From assembly GCF_001625565.1 (NCBI RefSeq), contig NZ_AUXS01000019.1, positions 1 to 64,000 of the forward strand: a stretch of DNA of 64,000 bases, given 5' to 3'. Below, piece after piece: positions 40,228-47,874 of this stretch. This DNA is from Pseudoalteromonas luteoviolacea NCIMB 1944 (GTDB taxonomy: Bacteria > Pseudomonadota > Gammaproteobacteria > Enterobacterales > Alteromonadaceae). Both the position numbers and the translations under genes were made by a program. The notes under the pieces are model-generated. The model was not told the DNA's origin. It saw nothing but the letters and a program-made list of their open reading frames with translations, and ran no database searches. The stretch's first letter is position 1; every line of letters begins with the position of its first letter.

Positions 40228-41712
40228 GTGAAAACTTTTAAACATTTTACGCTAACACTTGTTTGTGCAGCGGTACTTGCGGGATGTAACGGTGATGACG
40301 GTAATAATGGAGAACAAGGTGCTCAAGGTGAGCAGGGCGTTCAAGGCGAGCAAGGCGTTCAAGGTGAGCAGGGCGTTCAAGGTGAGCAGGGTGTTCAAGG
40401 CCTAGATGGTGTTGTGAGATACGCTGTTGCGAAAGATGTCGTGCAAACCAATGCTCAGCATGCTTATGCGGTTTATAGTGATTCATTGCAAACAGCCAAA
40501 ACACTAAAAGAAAAAATCGATGCATTTGTTGCGCTACCAACTGATGAAAACTTCACTGCTGCAAAACAAGCTTGGTTAGATGCCCGTGAACCTTATGGTC
40601 AATCTGAAGTGTATCGTTTTAGAGACGGCCCAATTGATGATTTGACTACCAATGATGCTGGGCAGCCAGTACTAGTGAAAGAAGAAGGCCCAGAGGGAGC
40701 TATCAATGCTTGGCCTTTGGCTGAAGCTATGATTGATTACACCATAGATATGGACGGATTGCAGGCTAGAGGTGACGATGTTATCTATTCGACTGGGGGT
40801 AATATTATCGCCGATGCTACCAGCTTCCCTGATATAACCGCAGAGCTAATTAAGAATCAATTTGAAGTGAATGACGAAGAGGCAAATGTGTCTTCTGGTT
40901 ATCATGCAATTGAGTTTTTATTGTGGGGCCAAGACCTAAATCAAGATGGTTCGTACACACAAGCGCGAGATTTTACAGCGGGCCACCGCCCAGTTACTGA
41001 TTATTATACAACCGCAAATACTCAAACCATCAATACAGTGGATACTTGTACGTCGGGAACAAATGTTTCTGGAGATACCATTTGCTCAAGAAGGGGGATG
41101 TATTTAAAAGCGGCAGCAGAGCTACTTGTTGATGACTTGCAAGGTGTTGTAGATGCTTGGACTCCAGGCTCTGGTTTCCACTACATAAATTACACGAAAG
41201 AAGAAAATGCAGAGGCAAATTTGGCTGCCATGCTTGAAAGTATGGGTCGATTAGGCCATGGCGAGCTAGCTGGAGAGCGTATGAGTGTGGCTGTTAGAAC
41301 TGATAGCCAAGAGGACGAACACTCGTGTTTTTCAGACAATACGCATAGAGATATTTTGTTGAATGCATTGGGTATAGAAAACCACTATTTAGGCACTTAT
41401 ACCAGAACAGATGGTGAAGTGTTGAAAGGAGCGGGTATTCATGACTTGCTAATGTCTGCAGGCCACAAAGAACTAGCAGGCGAATTACAAACTGCTATCG
41501 ATGCGACAATGGCCGCTGTACGAGTAATCGATGACAACGCGAAGAACAATAACTTACCGTTTGATGTACAAATCCAGACCACAAAGAATCAATTGGAAGT
41601 TCGTGCTGCAATGACAGCTCTTAAAGATCAAACTGCAATTGTTCAGAAAGTCATCGATACGCTTGGTTTACAAACTGAGTCGCTAACTGGTGACACTGAA
41701 GAAGAGTTTTAA
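40228..41712 (+). CDS. Imelysin-family lipoprotein with collagen-like spacer
   Basis: 494 residues from a GTG start (GGGGAAATT upstream). The lipobox LAGC ends at residue 20, so it is lipid-anchored. Residues 22-60 are 13 Gly-X-Y triplets, mostly GEQGVQ, a collagen-like spacer; the imelysin (M75, IrpA-like) domain fills about 65-480, with the HxxE motif in SSGYHAIEFLLWGQD. The family is periplasmic, iron-linked and often Fur-controlled, but a peptidase activity is not general. It heads a set with two di-haem oxidoreductases, a second imelysin and a DUF1513 protein. A hairpin with T-run follows it (41730-41753). Confidence 0.9.
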   Translation: MKTFKHFTLTLVCAAVLAGCNGDDGNNGEQGAQGEQGVQGEQGVQGEQGVQGEQGVQGLDGVVRYAVAKDVVQTNAQHAYAVYSDSLQTAKTLKEKIDAFVALPTDENFTAAKQAWLDAREPYGQSEVYRFRDGPIDDLTTNDAGQPVLVKEEGPEGAINAWPLAEAMIDYTIDMDGLQARGDDVIYSTGGNIIADATSFPDITAELIKNQFEVNDEEANVSSGYHAIEFLLWGQDLNQDGSYTQARDFTAGHRPVTDYYTTANTQTINTVDTCTSGTNVSGDTICSRRGMYLKAAAELLVDDLQGVVDAWTPGSGFHYINYTKEENAEANLAAMLESMGRLGHGELAGERMSVAVRTDSQEDEHSCFSDNTHRDILLNALGIENHYLGTYTRTDGEVLKGAGIHDLLMSAGHKELAGELQTAIDATMAAVRVIDDNAKNNNLPFDVQIQTTKNQLEVRAAMTALKDQTAIVQKVIDTLGLQTESLTGDTEEEF

Positions 41713-41729
41713 TTAGTTAGTCACATCAC

Positions 41730-41753
41730 AAAGCCGATTTATTGTCGGCTTTT
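41730..41753 (+). terminator. Terminator or attenuator inside the imelysin operon
   Basis: AAAGCCGA (41730-41737) and TCGGCTTT (41745-41752) around TTTATTG, ending in TTTT. Placed 18 bases after the first imelysin gene, it could lower expression of the downstream genes relative to the first. Confidence 0.7.
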
Positions 41754-41792
41754 GACGTTTACTCTAATGATTCGAAGTAGGGGCATTGAATC

Positions 41793-43574
41793 ATGAATTA
41801 CAAAATTACAAAATTGATTTTGGTTTTACTTTTTTCAAACAGTGTGTTGGTAGGCTGTGGCGGTGGCTCAGACGGAGCATCACAGAACCAACCAAGTCCG
41901 CAACAGCCTACAGACGGCAATGTTACGCCACCGCAGCCTGACGATGGAAATAATAATGAACCAGAACCAGATGATGGAAATGAAGATCCAGATAACACTG
42001 ATGATCAATCACCTTCAAATTTAGCATTCGATGTAGATCCCAAAGATGGCCTTGAACCCTTGTTAACAGATACGCCTGACAAAAGTGAACATTTGTCTGC
42101 TGGAGCTGCGACATCTTTTACATTAAATGAAGATGCTTTTGGTGAAGCGATTCCGTCCATAGAGGCTAATTTTTCGTTAGATAGTAATTTTAAAGCAGGT
42201 GACCACATATTTAGAAAGAATCACGAAGGACAGGGCCCACTATTTAACAATGAAAGCTGTCAGGGATGTCACATTAGAGATGGCAGAGGTGAATTGCCAC
42301 AAAGTACCGAAGACTCAATGTTAAGCATGTTTTTTCGAATAGGTGATAGCCAAGGGAATTTGGACCCAATCTACGGTGACCAAATTCAAGTTTTTGGCAC
42401 AATTGATGGATTATCAAGCAGTGCCAAAGCCAAATTTAATGGCGCGATTGATGATGCGCTAGCATACGGTGAAGCACATACTTGGGTTGAATACGAGTTG
42501 ATAAGCGGAACGTTTTCAGATGGAGAAGCTTATGAATTGAGAAAACCAATAAATAAAGCCAGAGATTTGTCATACGGCCCGTTTATGGAAGGTGTTCAGT
42601 TCTCTGCGAGAGTAACGCCTCATGTTTTTGGCTCTGGCCTAATAGAAAGCATACCTGAGTCTGCAATTTTAGCTTACGCAGATGAAAACGACGAGAATAA
42701 GGATGGTATTTCAGGGCGTGCGGCCTTTACAGAGCACCCTACAACTGGAGAAAAATTACTGGCTAGATTTGGATATAAAGCGGTTACCGGTTCAGTGTTG
42801 CAGCAAGCTTCGGGCGCTTACAGAGGCGATATGGGAGTGACAAATTCACTTGTTCCCGAAGAAGTATGTACGAATCAACAAGTTGCATGTCTCACACAAG
42901 CTGAAAAAGAGCAAAAGCAGCATCATCAGGGGGTTGATCTCGGTAACTTGGACTTAGCGTTAGTAGAATTCTATAACCGAACCTTAGCTGTACCTGTTCG
43001 CCGCGGTTTTGATGCTGACAATAACACATGGAGTGCTGATGTTTTAAAGGGGCGAGCCATGTTTTTTTCAGCTAATTGCCACAGTTGTCACGTCCCAAGA
43101 CATAAGACTGGTGAAGCACAAGGCAGTATTTTGGGCGACGTGGACATTCTTGGTTTGAGTGATACGCGTACCAATATTACAGCACTGGAAAATCTAGTTA
43201 TCTATCCATACACAGATTTATTGCTTCATGATATGGGTGGGCAGTGTGAAATGAAACGAGAATTACAAAGCGGTGAAGCGTGCGATGATCTCACTTCAAA
43301 TTCATGCCTATATGTCCAGCGCTGCGAAGGGCTAGCTGATGGAAGGCCGGAAGGCGAAGCATCGGGAAGCGAATGGAAAACACCAGCTCTTTGGGGGCTT
43401 GGACTGGTTCAAACGGTTAATCCTAGAGCAACTTTTTTACACGACGGGCGGGCACGGACAATCAGTGAAGCGATACTTTGGCATGGCGGGGAGGCCCAAC
43501 AGGCACAGCAAAACTTCGTAAATATGACCAAGTCAGATAGGCAAGCTTTAATAAAATTTCTAGAGTCGTTGTAA
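41793..43574 (+). CDS. Di-haem oxidoreductase (DHOR) lipoprotein, first copy
   Basis: 593 residues. The lipobox is LVGC, followed by a 75-residue spacer rich in Pro, Asp, Asn and Gly. The DHOR domain has two c-type haem motifs: SCQGCH near residue 155 and NCHSCH near residue 430. It also carries the typical FRIGDSQG, ARVTPHVFGSGLIESIPE and HDGRARTISEAILWHGGEA motifs. The family resembles MauG/cytochrome c peroxidases and is described as a possible peroxidase or oxidoreductase working with imelysins. The ATG has GTAGGGG upstream. The stop overlaps the start of the second DHOR (TAATG). Confidence 0.92.
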   Translation: MNYKITKLILVLLFSNSVLVGCGGGSDGASQNQPSPQQPTDGNVTPPQPDDGNNNEPEPDDGNEDPDNTDDQSPSNLAFDVDPKDGLEPLLTDTPDKSEHLSAGAATSFTLNEDAFGEAIPSIEANFSLDSNFKAGDHIFRKNHEGQGPLFNNESCQGCHIRDGRGELPQSTEDSMLSMFFRIGDSQGNLDPIYGDQIQVFGTIDGLSSSAKAKFNGAIDDALAYGEAHTWVEYELISGTFSDGEAYELRKPINKARDLSYGPFMEGVQFSARVTPHVFGSGLIESIPESAILAYADENDENKDGISGRAAFTEHPTTGEKLLARFGYKAVTGSVLQQASGAYRGDMGVTNSLVPEEVCTNQQVACLTQAEKEQKQHHQGVDLGNLDLALVEFYNRTLAVPVRRGFDADNNTWSADVLKGRAMFFSANCHSCHVPRHKTGEAQGSILGDVDILGLSDTRTNITALENLVIYPYTDLLLHDMGGQCEMKRELQSGEACDDLTSNSCLYVQRCEGLADGRPEGEASGSEWKTPALWGLGLVQTVNPRATFLHDGRARTISEAILWHGGEAQQAQQNFVNMTKSDRQALIKFLESL

Positions 43575-44998
43575 TGATGGTGAGAATGATATTTTCAACG
43601 CTGATTTTCATAGCAACCATTTCACTACTTGTAGTTTTTGTACAAAGTTCAGTATATCAACCACCTGCGTTTTCTCAGCAAGAAATGAAACCTGCCGGTG
43701 AATCTACCGCTCGTAGAGTACCAAGAAGAAGCTTTATTGAACCGATAGCAAATGAAGACGGTATGATTTTGTTTGATTTTTGGGATGGCTTTTCATTTTT
43801 TCGCGATCCATGGGTAGCTGCACCTTCAATCACCAGAGACCGTGATGGTTTAGGCCCCCTTTACAATGCGAGATCATGTAAAGCTTGCCACAACAGTGGC
43901 GGGCGAGGAAAGTTAGGTGAATCGGGTGAAATTGCGAAAATGTCGCTACTATTTCGCTTTCTAAAAGATGATGGCAATGTGGACAGCCGTTACGGGGGGC
44001 AGCTACAGCCGTTTTCAGTTAGATTAAGCCACAGTAGAATTAAAACGCCGACAATAGCGGAAGGTCAGGTGATAGTTCATTATGACTTAATTGAAGGTAA
44101 GTACGACGATGGAACCCCTTACACACTAAGAAAACCAAGGTATGAACTAATAGACTTGGGGTACGGAAAAATTGACAAAGATAGCTTTATTTCTGCTCGA
44201 TATGCACCTGCAATTTACGGAATGGGCTTATTGGATGCTATTAATGAAGAGGATTTACTTGCACAAGAAGATACGCACGATAAAAACAAAGACGGGATCA
44301 GCGCCAAATATAATCGAGTTGAAAATGTTAAAACAGGCGAGTTGGCAATTGGACGTTTTGGTTTTAAAGGTCTTCACCCAACATTAGAGCAGCAAGTTGC
44401 CGGTGCGTTTTTAAATGATATTGGAATTACCAATCCAGTTTTTAAGTCTGAGAATTGTTTATCACATCAAACCGGTTGTAATCAGGCCGCTAGTATAGAA
44501 CCCGCATCCATATTAGATATTCCTAAAAAACTCTTTGAACCAACGTTATACATGAGTCAAACAGTGACAGTCCCACCTGCAAGAAAGTTGAAATCAAAAA
44601 AGGCTCAGCAGGGGCGAAAGCACTTTTACCAGCTAAATTGTAATGGCTGCCACACGCCTAGCTACACGACCTCATCAGATTATCCTGTCGATAAGTTAGC
44701 GAATCAAAAAATCTGGCCATATACCAATTTAGCACTGCATGACATGGGAGAAGGGTTAGCTGACCGAGGAACGGAAAACCAAGCGAACGGAAGTGAATGG
44801 CGTACGCCGCCTTTGTGGGGAATTGGCCTACAGAAACGAATTCAAGGGTTTGAAGGCTACCTTCATGATGGCAGGGCAAAAACCATTGAAGAAGCTGTGC
44901 TATGGCATAGTGGCGAGGCCAAGAAACAGCAGCAAGCCTTTAAAGCACTTTCACTGCAAGAGCGTGAATCTCTAATTTATTTTCTAAAACAAATTTAA
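43574..44998 (+). CDS. Di-haem oxidoreductase (DHOR), second copy
   Basis: 474 residues. Related in sequence to the upstream gene but shorter, without a lipobox spacer; instead the first 25 residues are a single hydrophobic helix (MIFSTLIFIATISLLVVFV), signal peptide or membrane anchor. Haem motifs SCKACH and NCNGCH are intact, as are FLKDDGNVDSRYGGQLQPF, ARYAPAIYGMGLLDAI and LHDGRAKTIEEAVLWHSGEA. The duplicate next to a longer paralogue suggests a heterodimer or an electron relay (inference). It is followed after 20 bases by the second imelysin gene. Confidence 0.92.
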   Translation: MMVRMIFSTLIFIATISLLVVFVQSSVYQPPAFSQQEMKPAGESTARRVPRRSFIEPIANEDGMILFDFWDGFSFFRDPWVAAPSITRDRDGLGPLYNARSCKACHNSGGRGKLGESGEIAKMSLLFRFLKDDGNVDSRYGGQLQPFSVRLSHSRIKTPTIAEGQVIVHYDLIEGKYDDGTPYTLRKPRYELIDLGYGKIDKDSFISARYAPAIYGMGLLDAINEEDLLAQEDTHDKNKDGISAKYNRVENVKTGELAIGRFGFKGLHPTLEQQVAGAFLNDIGITNPVFKSENCLSHQTGCNQAASIEPASILDIPKKLFEPTLYMSQTVTVPPARKLKSKKAQQGRKHFYQLNCNGCHTPSYTTSSDYPVDKLANQKIWPYTNLALHDMGEGLADRGTENQANGSEWRTPPLWGIGLQKRIQGFEGYLHDGRAKTIEEAVLWHSGEAKKQQQAFKALSLQERESLIYFLKQI

Positions 44999-45018
44999 AA
45001 TTTCATTAGGATAAAACA

Positions 45019-46398
45019 ATGACTATTAAAAGTGACTTATTGATATTATCGATAGTAAGTTCGTTGTCTTTGCCCTTGCTCTCAGGGTGCGGAGGCTCGG
45101 GCGGCGATAGTGCAACCCCTACCAATAACGCCGGGGCTGACAATGGCACATCAGACGGCGGCACATCAGATGGCGGCACATCAGGTGGCGGTACATCAGG
45201 TGGCGGTACATCAGATGGCGGTACATTAGGTGGCGGTACATTAGGTGGCGGTACATCAGACGGCGGTACATCAGACGGCGGTACATCAGATGGCGGTACA
45301 TCAGATGGTGGTACATCAGATGGCGGCACATCAGATGGCGGTGCATCAGATGGCGGTACACTAGCTCCTGGTGAAATGCCGGTTGCTGAAGGACAGAGCA
45401 AGGTATTAGGTGCGGTTAGTGACTCTGTAATCACGCCTATGTATCAGTCTTTTTTAGATTCGACTCAATCTTTGGCCAGTGCAACAAATACATACTGTAA
45501 TATTAGTGAGCCTCAACAAAGTGATTTGAGTCAGCTTCAAGACTCATGGAAGCAAGTAAATAGTCAATGGCAGATGATCCGTGCAACTAAATTTGGCCCT
45601 CTTGCTGACAATTTTACGTATTCTAGGATCCAACTTTGGCCATTTTTACCAAGTAGAATTGTCAGCTCTGTCGAAAGCACAATTGAAACCAGTTACGACT
45701 TTTCACAGGGGTTCAATGATTCTACTCATCAAAGACAAGGTTTGCCTGCTTTCGAGTATTTAGTATTCAATCAAGAAACAGATACGAATATCTTAACAGC
45801 AGCTGACAAAGCCGAGCGATGCAACTATCTGAAAGCCATTGCGAGCAACGTGAATAATTTAATGACTTCGGTTAATTCTCAATGGGTAAGCGAATTTTCA
45901 CAGCAATTCAAGGCAGGCAATGGTGAATTTGAAAGCAGTAAAAGTGCGCTTGAAACACTTTTTAAATACTGGTTTGAGTATTTAGAGGTGATAGCAGATG
46001 ACAAACTAAAGAAACCATTAGGCCTTGATGTGCCGGGCAAACCGGAAGAGCTGGAAAGCCATTGGGCACAGGTGAGTTTACAAAGTATTGAGTCGAATAT
46101 TACATCTTTGAAAGCGTTATACGATGCTGGTGATGAGTTTGGCTTTGATGACTATCTGGTAGCCGTTAACAATAGAGAAGATTTAAAGGATGATATCAAT
46201 GAGCGCTTCGAAGTAATCTTTGCCATATTGAAAACGATGGAAGGGAATAAATTAGCAGACTTAATTCAACAGTCAGAAGGTCGCGAAAAAATTAATGAGT
46301 TAGGCGTAGCCATCACTGCTTTGCGAACCGTCATGAGTACAGACTTTGTTCAGGTAACAGATATACAGCCGGGGTTCAACACTAATGACGGCGATTAA
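45019..46398 (+). CDS. Imelysin-like lipoprotein with TSDGG repeat spacer
   Basis: 459 residues. Lipobox LLSGC, then a repeat spacer of 14 pentapeptides (TSDGG, with TSGGG, TLGGG and ASDGG variants) at residues about 44-113, then an imelysin-type helical domain. In place of the HxxE motif of the first imelysin this protein has GLPAFEYLVF, so the His is replaced. The protein thus belongs to the subfamily without the metal-type motif; a scaffold or ligand-binding role alongside the DHORs is likely. The AGGATAAAACA leader precedes ATG. Its end overlaps the DUF1513 start by 14 bases. Confidence 0.88.
   Translation: MTIKSDLLILSIVSSLSLPLLSGCGGSGGDSATPTNNAGADNGTSDGGTSDGGTSGGGTSGGGTSDGGTLGGGTLGGGTSDGGTSDGGTSDGGTSDGGTSDGGTSDGGASDGGTLAPGEMPVAEGQSKVLGAVSDSVITPMYQSFLDSTQSLASATNTYCNISEPQQSDLSQLQDSWKQVNSQWQMIRATKFGPLADNFTYSRIQLWPFLPSRIVSSVESTIETSYDFSQGFNDSTHQRQGLPAFEYLVFNQETDTNILTAADKAERCNYLKAIASNVNNLMTSVNSQWVSEFSQQFKAGNGEFESSKSALETLFKYWFEYLEVIADDKLKKPLGLDVPGKPEELESHWAQVSLQSIESNITSLKALYDAGDEFGFDDYLVAVNNREDLKDDINERFEVIFAILKTMEGNKLADLIQQSEGREKINELGVAITALRTVMSTDFVQVTDIQPGFNTNDGD
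45148..45357 (+). repeat. 15-base tandem repeat array (14 units)
   Basis: Fourteen in-frame copies of a 15-base unit of the form ACATCAGATGGCGGT, encoding T-S-D-G-G with T-S-G-G-G and T-L-G-G-G variants. The unit is a multiple of three, so gain or loss of copies keeps the frame. Likely a variable-number site. Confidence 0.95.
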
Positions 46399-47488
46399 AA
46401 ACGGTAAGCCGAGAAGAGAGTTTTGTAAAAACGTGCTCGCACTGAGTGCTTTATTACCCGCTGGTTCGTTAATTTCTGGTTGTTTAATCCAATCAAATAG
46501 GGTGTTTGCTAGTGCATTTACCTTATCATCCGGAGAGCACTTTGTTGGTTGGTTTGATAACAACGGAGTACTGCGTGGAAAAGTAGCTTTGCCACAAAGA
46601 GCGCACGATTTGCATTTTTTTCCTGATAAACAAGTGCTGTTAGCGTTTTCGCGTAGACCGGGGCGCTATTTCCATATTATCAAATTGCATGAGCAAAGGG
46701 TTGTCAGAAGTATTGAGGCTTCGAAAGCACATCATTTTTATGGTCATGGCATTTTGAGCAAAGATGGAAACTGGTTGTTCACAACAGAGAATAAATTTGA
46801 TGATGCACAGAATCCGAATGAAGGTGTTATTGCAGTGAGAAACACCGCAAACTGGAAAGTAGAGACATTTCTCCCCAGTGGCGGTGTTGGTCCTCATCAA
46901 CTTCAAAGTTTGTCTGACCCAAATATATTAGTCATTGCAAACGGTGGGATCCATACTCACCCAAGCTCACCAAGAACAAAATTGAATCTCAATGATATGA
47001 AGCCCAATCTATCTTATTTGGATTTGAAAAAAGGGCACATTATTGATTCTGTTGCGCCGCCTCATCATCAGCTGAGTACTCGGCATTTGTGTGTCGACCA
47101 GCAAGATAATATATACGTTGGTTGTCAATTTCAGGGTCCAGATTACATTATTAAACCTTTAATTTATAAGCACAAAATGAACTCAAAGCTTGAGCCGCTT
47201 AAAGCACCACAAGCGACTTGGCTTAGCTTCAAACAATACACTGCAAGTTTGGCTGTAGATGAAAAACGAAAAACGCTTGGTGTGACCTCTCCCAAAGGCA
47301 ATATCACAAGCTTTTGGGATTTAGAGACTCTTTCACTTAAAAAGGTTGTTAGTGTCAGAGACTGTGCAGGTATTTGCGCTTCCGAATCAGGTTTTATGAT
47401 ATCTACAGGTAGAGGTGAAATAGTGCAGGGTTCTAATGTACTCAATTCAAACTCAGGCCTACGTTGGGACAATCACATGGTCGGTTAA
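46385..47488 (+). CDS. DUF1513-family protein, periplasmic lipoprotein or Tat substrate
   Basis: 367 residues. The N-terminus KPRREFCKNVLALSALLPAGSLISGC carries a twin-arginine-like RR motif and a lipobox at LISGC, so it is probably exported and lipid-anchored. The rest is a beta-propeller-like DUF1513 domain with repeated hydrophobic-GH motifs (VALPQRAHDLHFFPDKQ, HHFYGHGILSKDGNWLFTTEN). DUF1513 proteins are found with imelysin-DHOR sets and are thought to be part of the same system; the biochemical role is unknown. Its start lies inside the end of the imelysin gene. Confidence 0.85.
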   Translation: MTAIKNGKPRREFCKNVLALSALLPAGSLISGCLIQSNRVFASAFTLSSGEHFVGWFDNNGVLRGKVALPQRAHDLHFFPDKQVLLAFSRRPGRYFHIIKLHEQRVVRSIEASKAHHFYGHGILSKDGNWLFTTENKFDDAQNPNEGVIAVRNTANWKVETFLPSGGVGPHQLQSLSDPNILVIANGGIHTHPSSPRTKLNLNDMKPNLSYLDLKKGHIIDSVAPPHHQLSTRHLCVDQQDNIYVGCQFQGPDYIIKPLIYKHKMNSKLEPLKAPQATWLSFKQYTASLAVDEKRKTLGVTSPKGNITSFWDLETLSLKKVVSVRDCAGICASESGFMISTGRGEIVQGSNVLNSNSGLRWDNHMVG

Positions 47489-47874
47489 ATTGAGGAGTAA
47501 ATTATACTCAGGTAATTTACTGAGAAAATTAGTGCTTTTTTCATTTTTTGTTTAACTTTTTTCTTTGGCCACATACCTTGTGGCTAAATAATTTTCAATT
47601 CCAGTGTTATTTTTCAAAATGTTGCCAGTTTGTATTTAAGTGTAATAGAAAAGCAATTCGTATTAACCCTTTCTCTTTCTTGCTTGCAGAGCATTGATTA
47701 AAGACTTTTTTATTGCTTTTTTGTATTTAATGACAAAAAAATTAAAAAGTGTAAATAAAAGGTTGTAATTGTATTTTTGTTTGTGTAGTTTGTTTTTAAA
47801 CAAGGTACATAGTTAAATATTAAACAGGACACCACCGCATCGGATGCGGATAAGAATAATAATTAGGAATCAAC
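47489..47874. other. AT-rich region between DUF1513 and the subtilase gene
   Basis: 386 bases, strongly AT-rich. A hairpin GTAAATTA…TAATTTAC (47497-47520) and GCCACA…TGTGGC (47568-47584) may terminate the upstream operon. The region must carry the subtilase promoter. No gene. Confidence 0.5.
47835..47849. promoter_or_regulatory. Near-perfect palindrome in the subtilase leader
   Basis: CCGCATC-G-GATGCGG sits 25 bases upstream of the ATG, just before the ribosome binding site (TTAGGAATCAAC). It stands out as the only GC-rich patch in an AT-rich leader; it could be an operator or a 5-bp RNA hairpin (CCGCA/TGCGG, loop TCGGA). Confidence 0.5.

Noticed and set aside
40291-40407. Collagen-like Gly-X-Y stretch considered as a phage tail-fibre or collagen gene
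   Set aside because: It is a 39-residue spacer inside an imelysin lipoprotein with lipobox before and imelysin domain after; no phage genes are nearby.
45148-45357. Regular repeats considered as a CRISPR array
   Set aside because: Units are 15 bases, contiguous without spacers and translated in frame.
45006-45434. Long minus-strand frame opposite the TSDGG repeats, encoding Pro-Ser-Asp-Val-Pro-type repeats
   Set aside because: It is the complement of the 15-base tandem array; repeat structure keeps all frames open. No ribosome site and the plus-strand lipoprotein explains the DNA.
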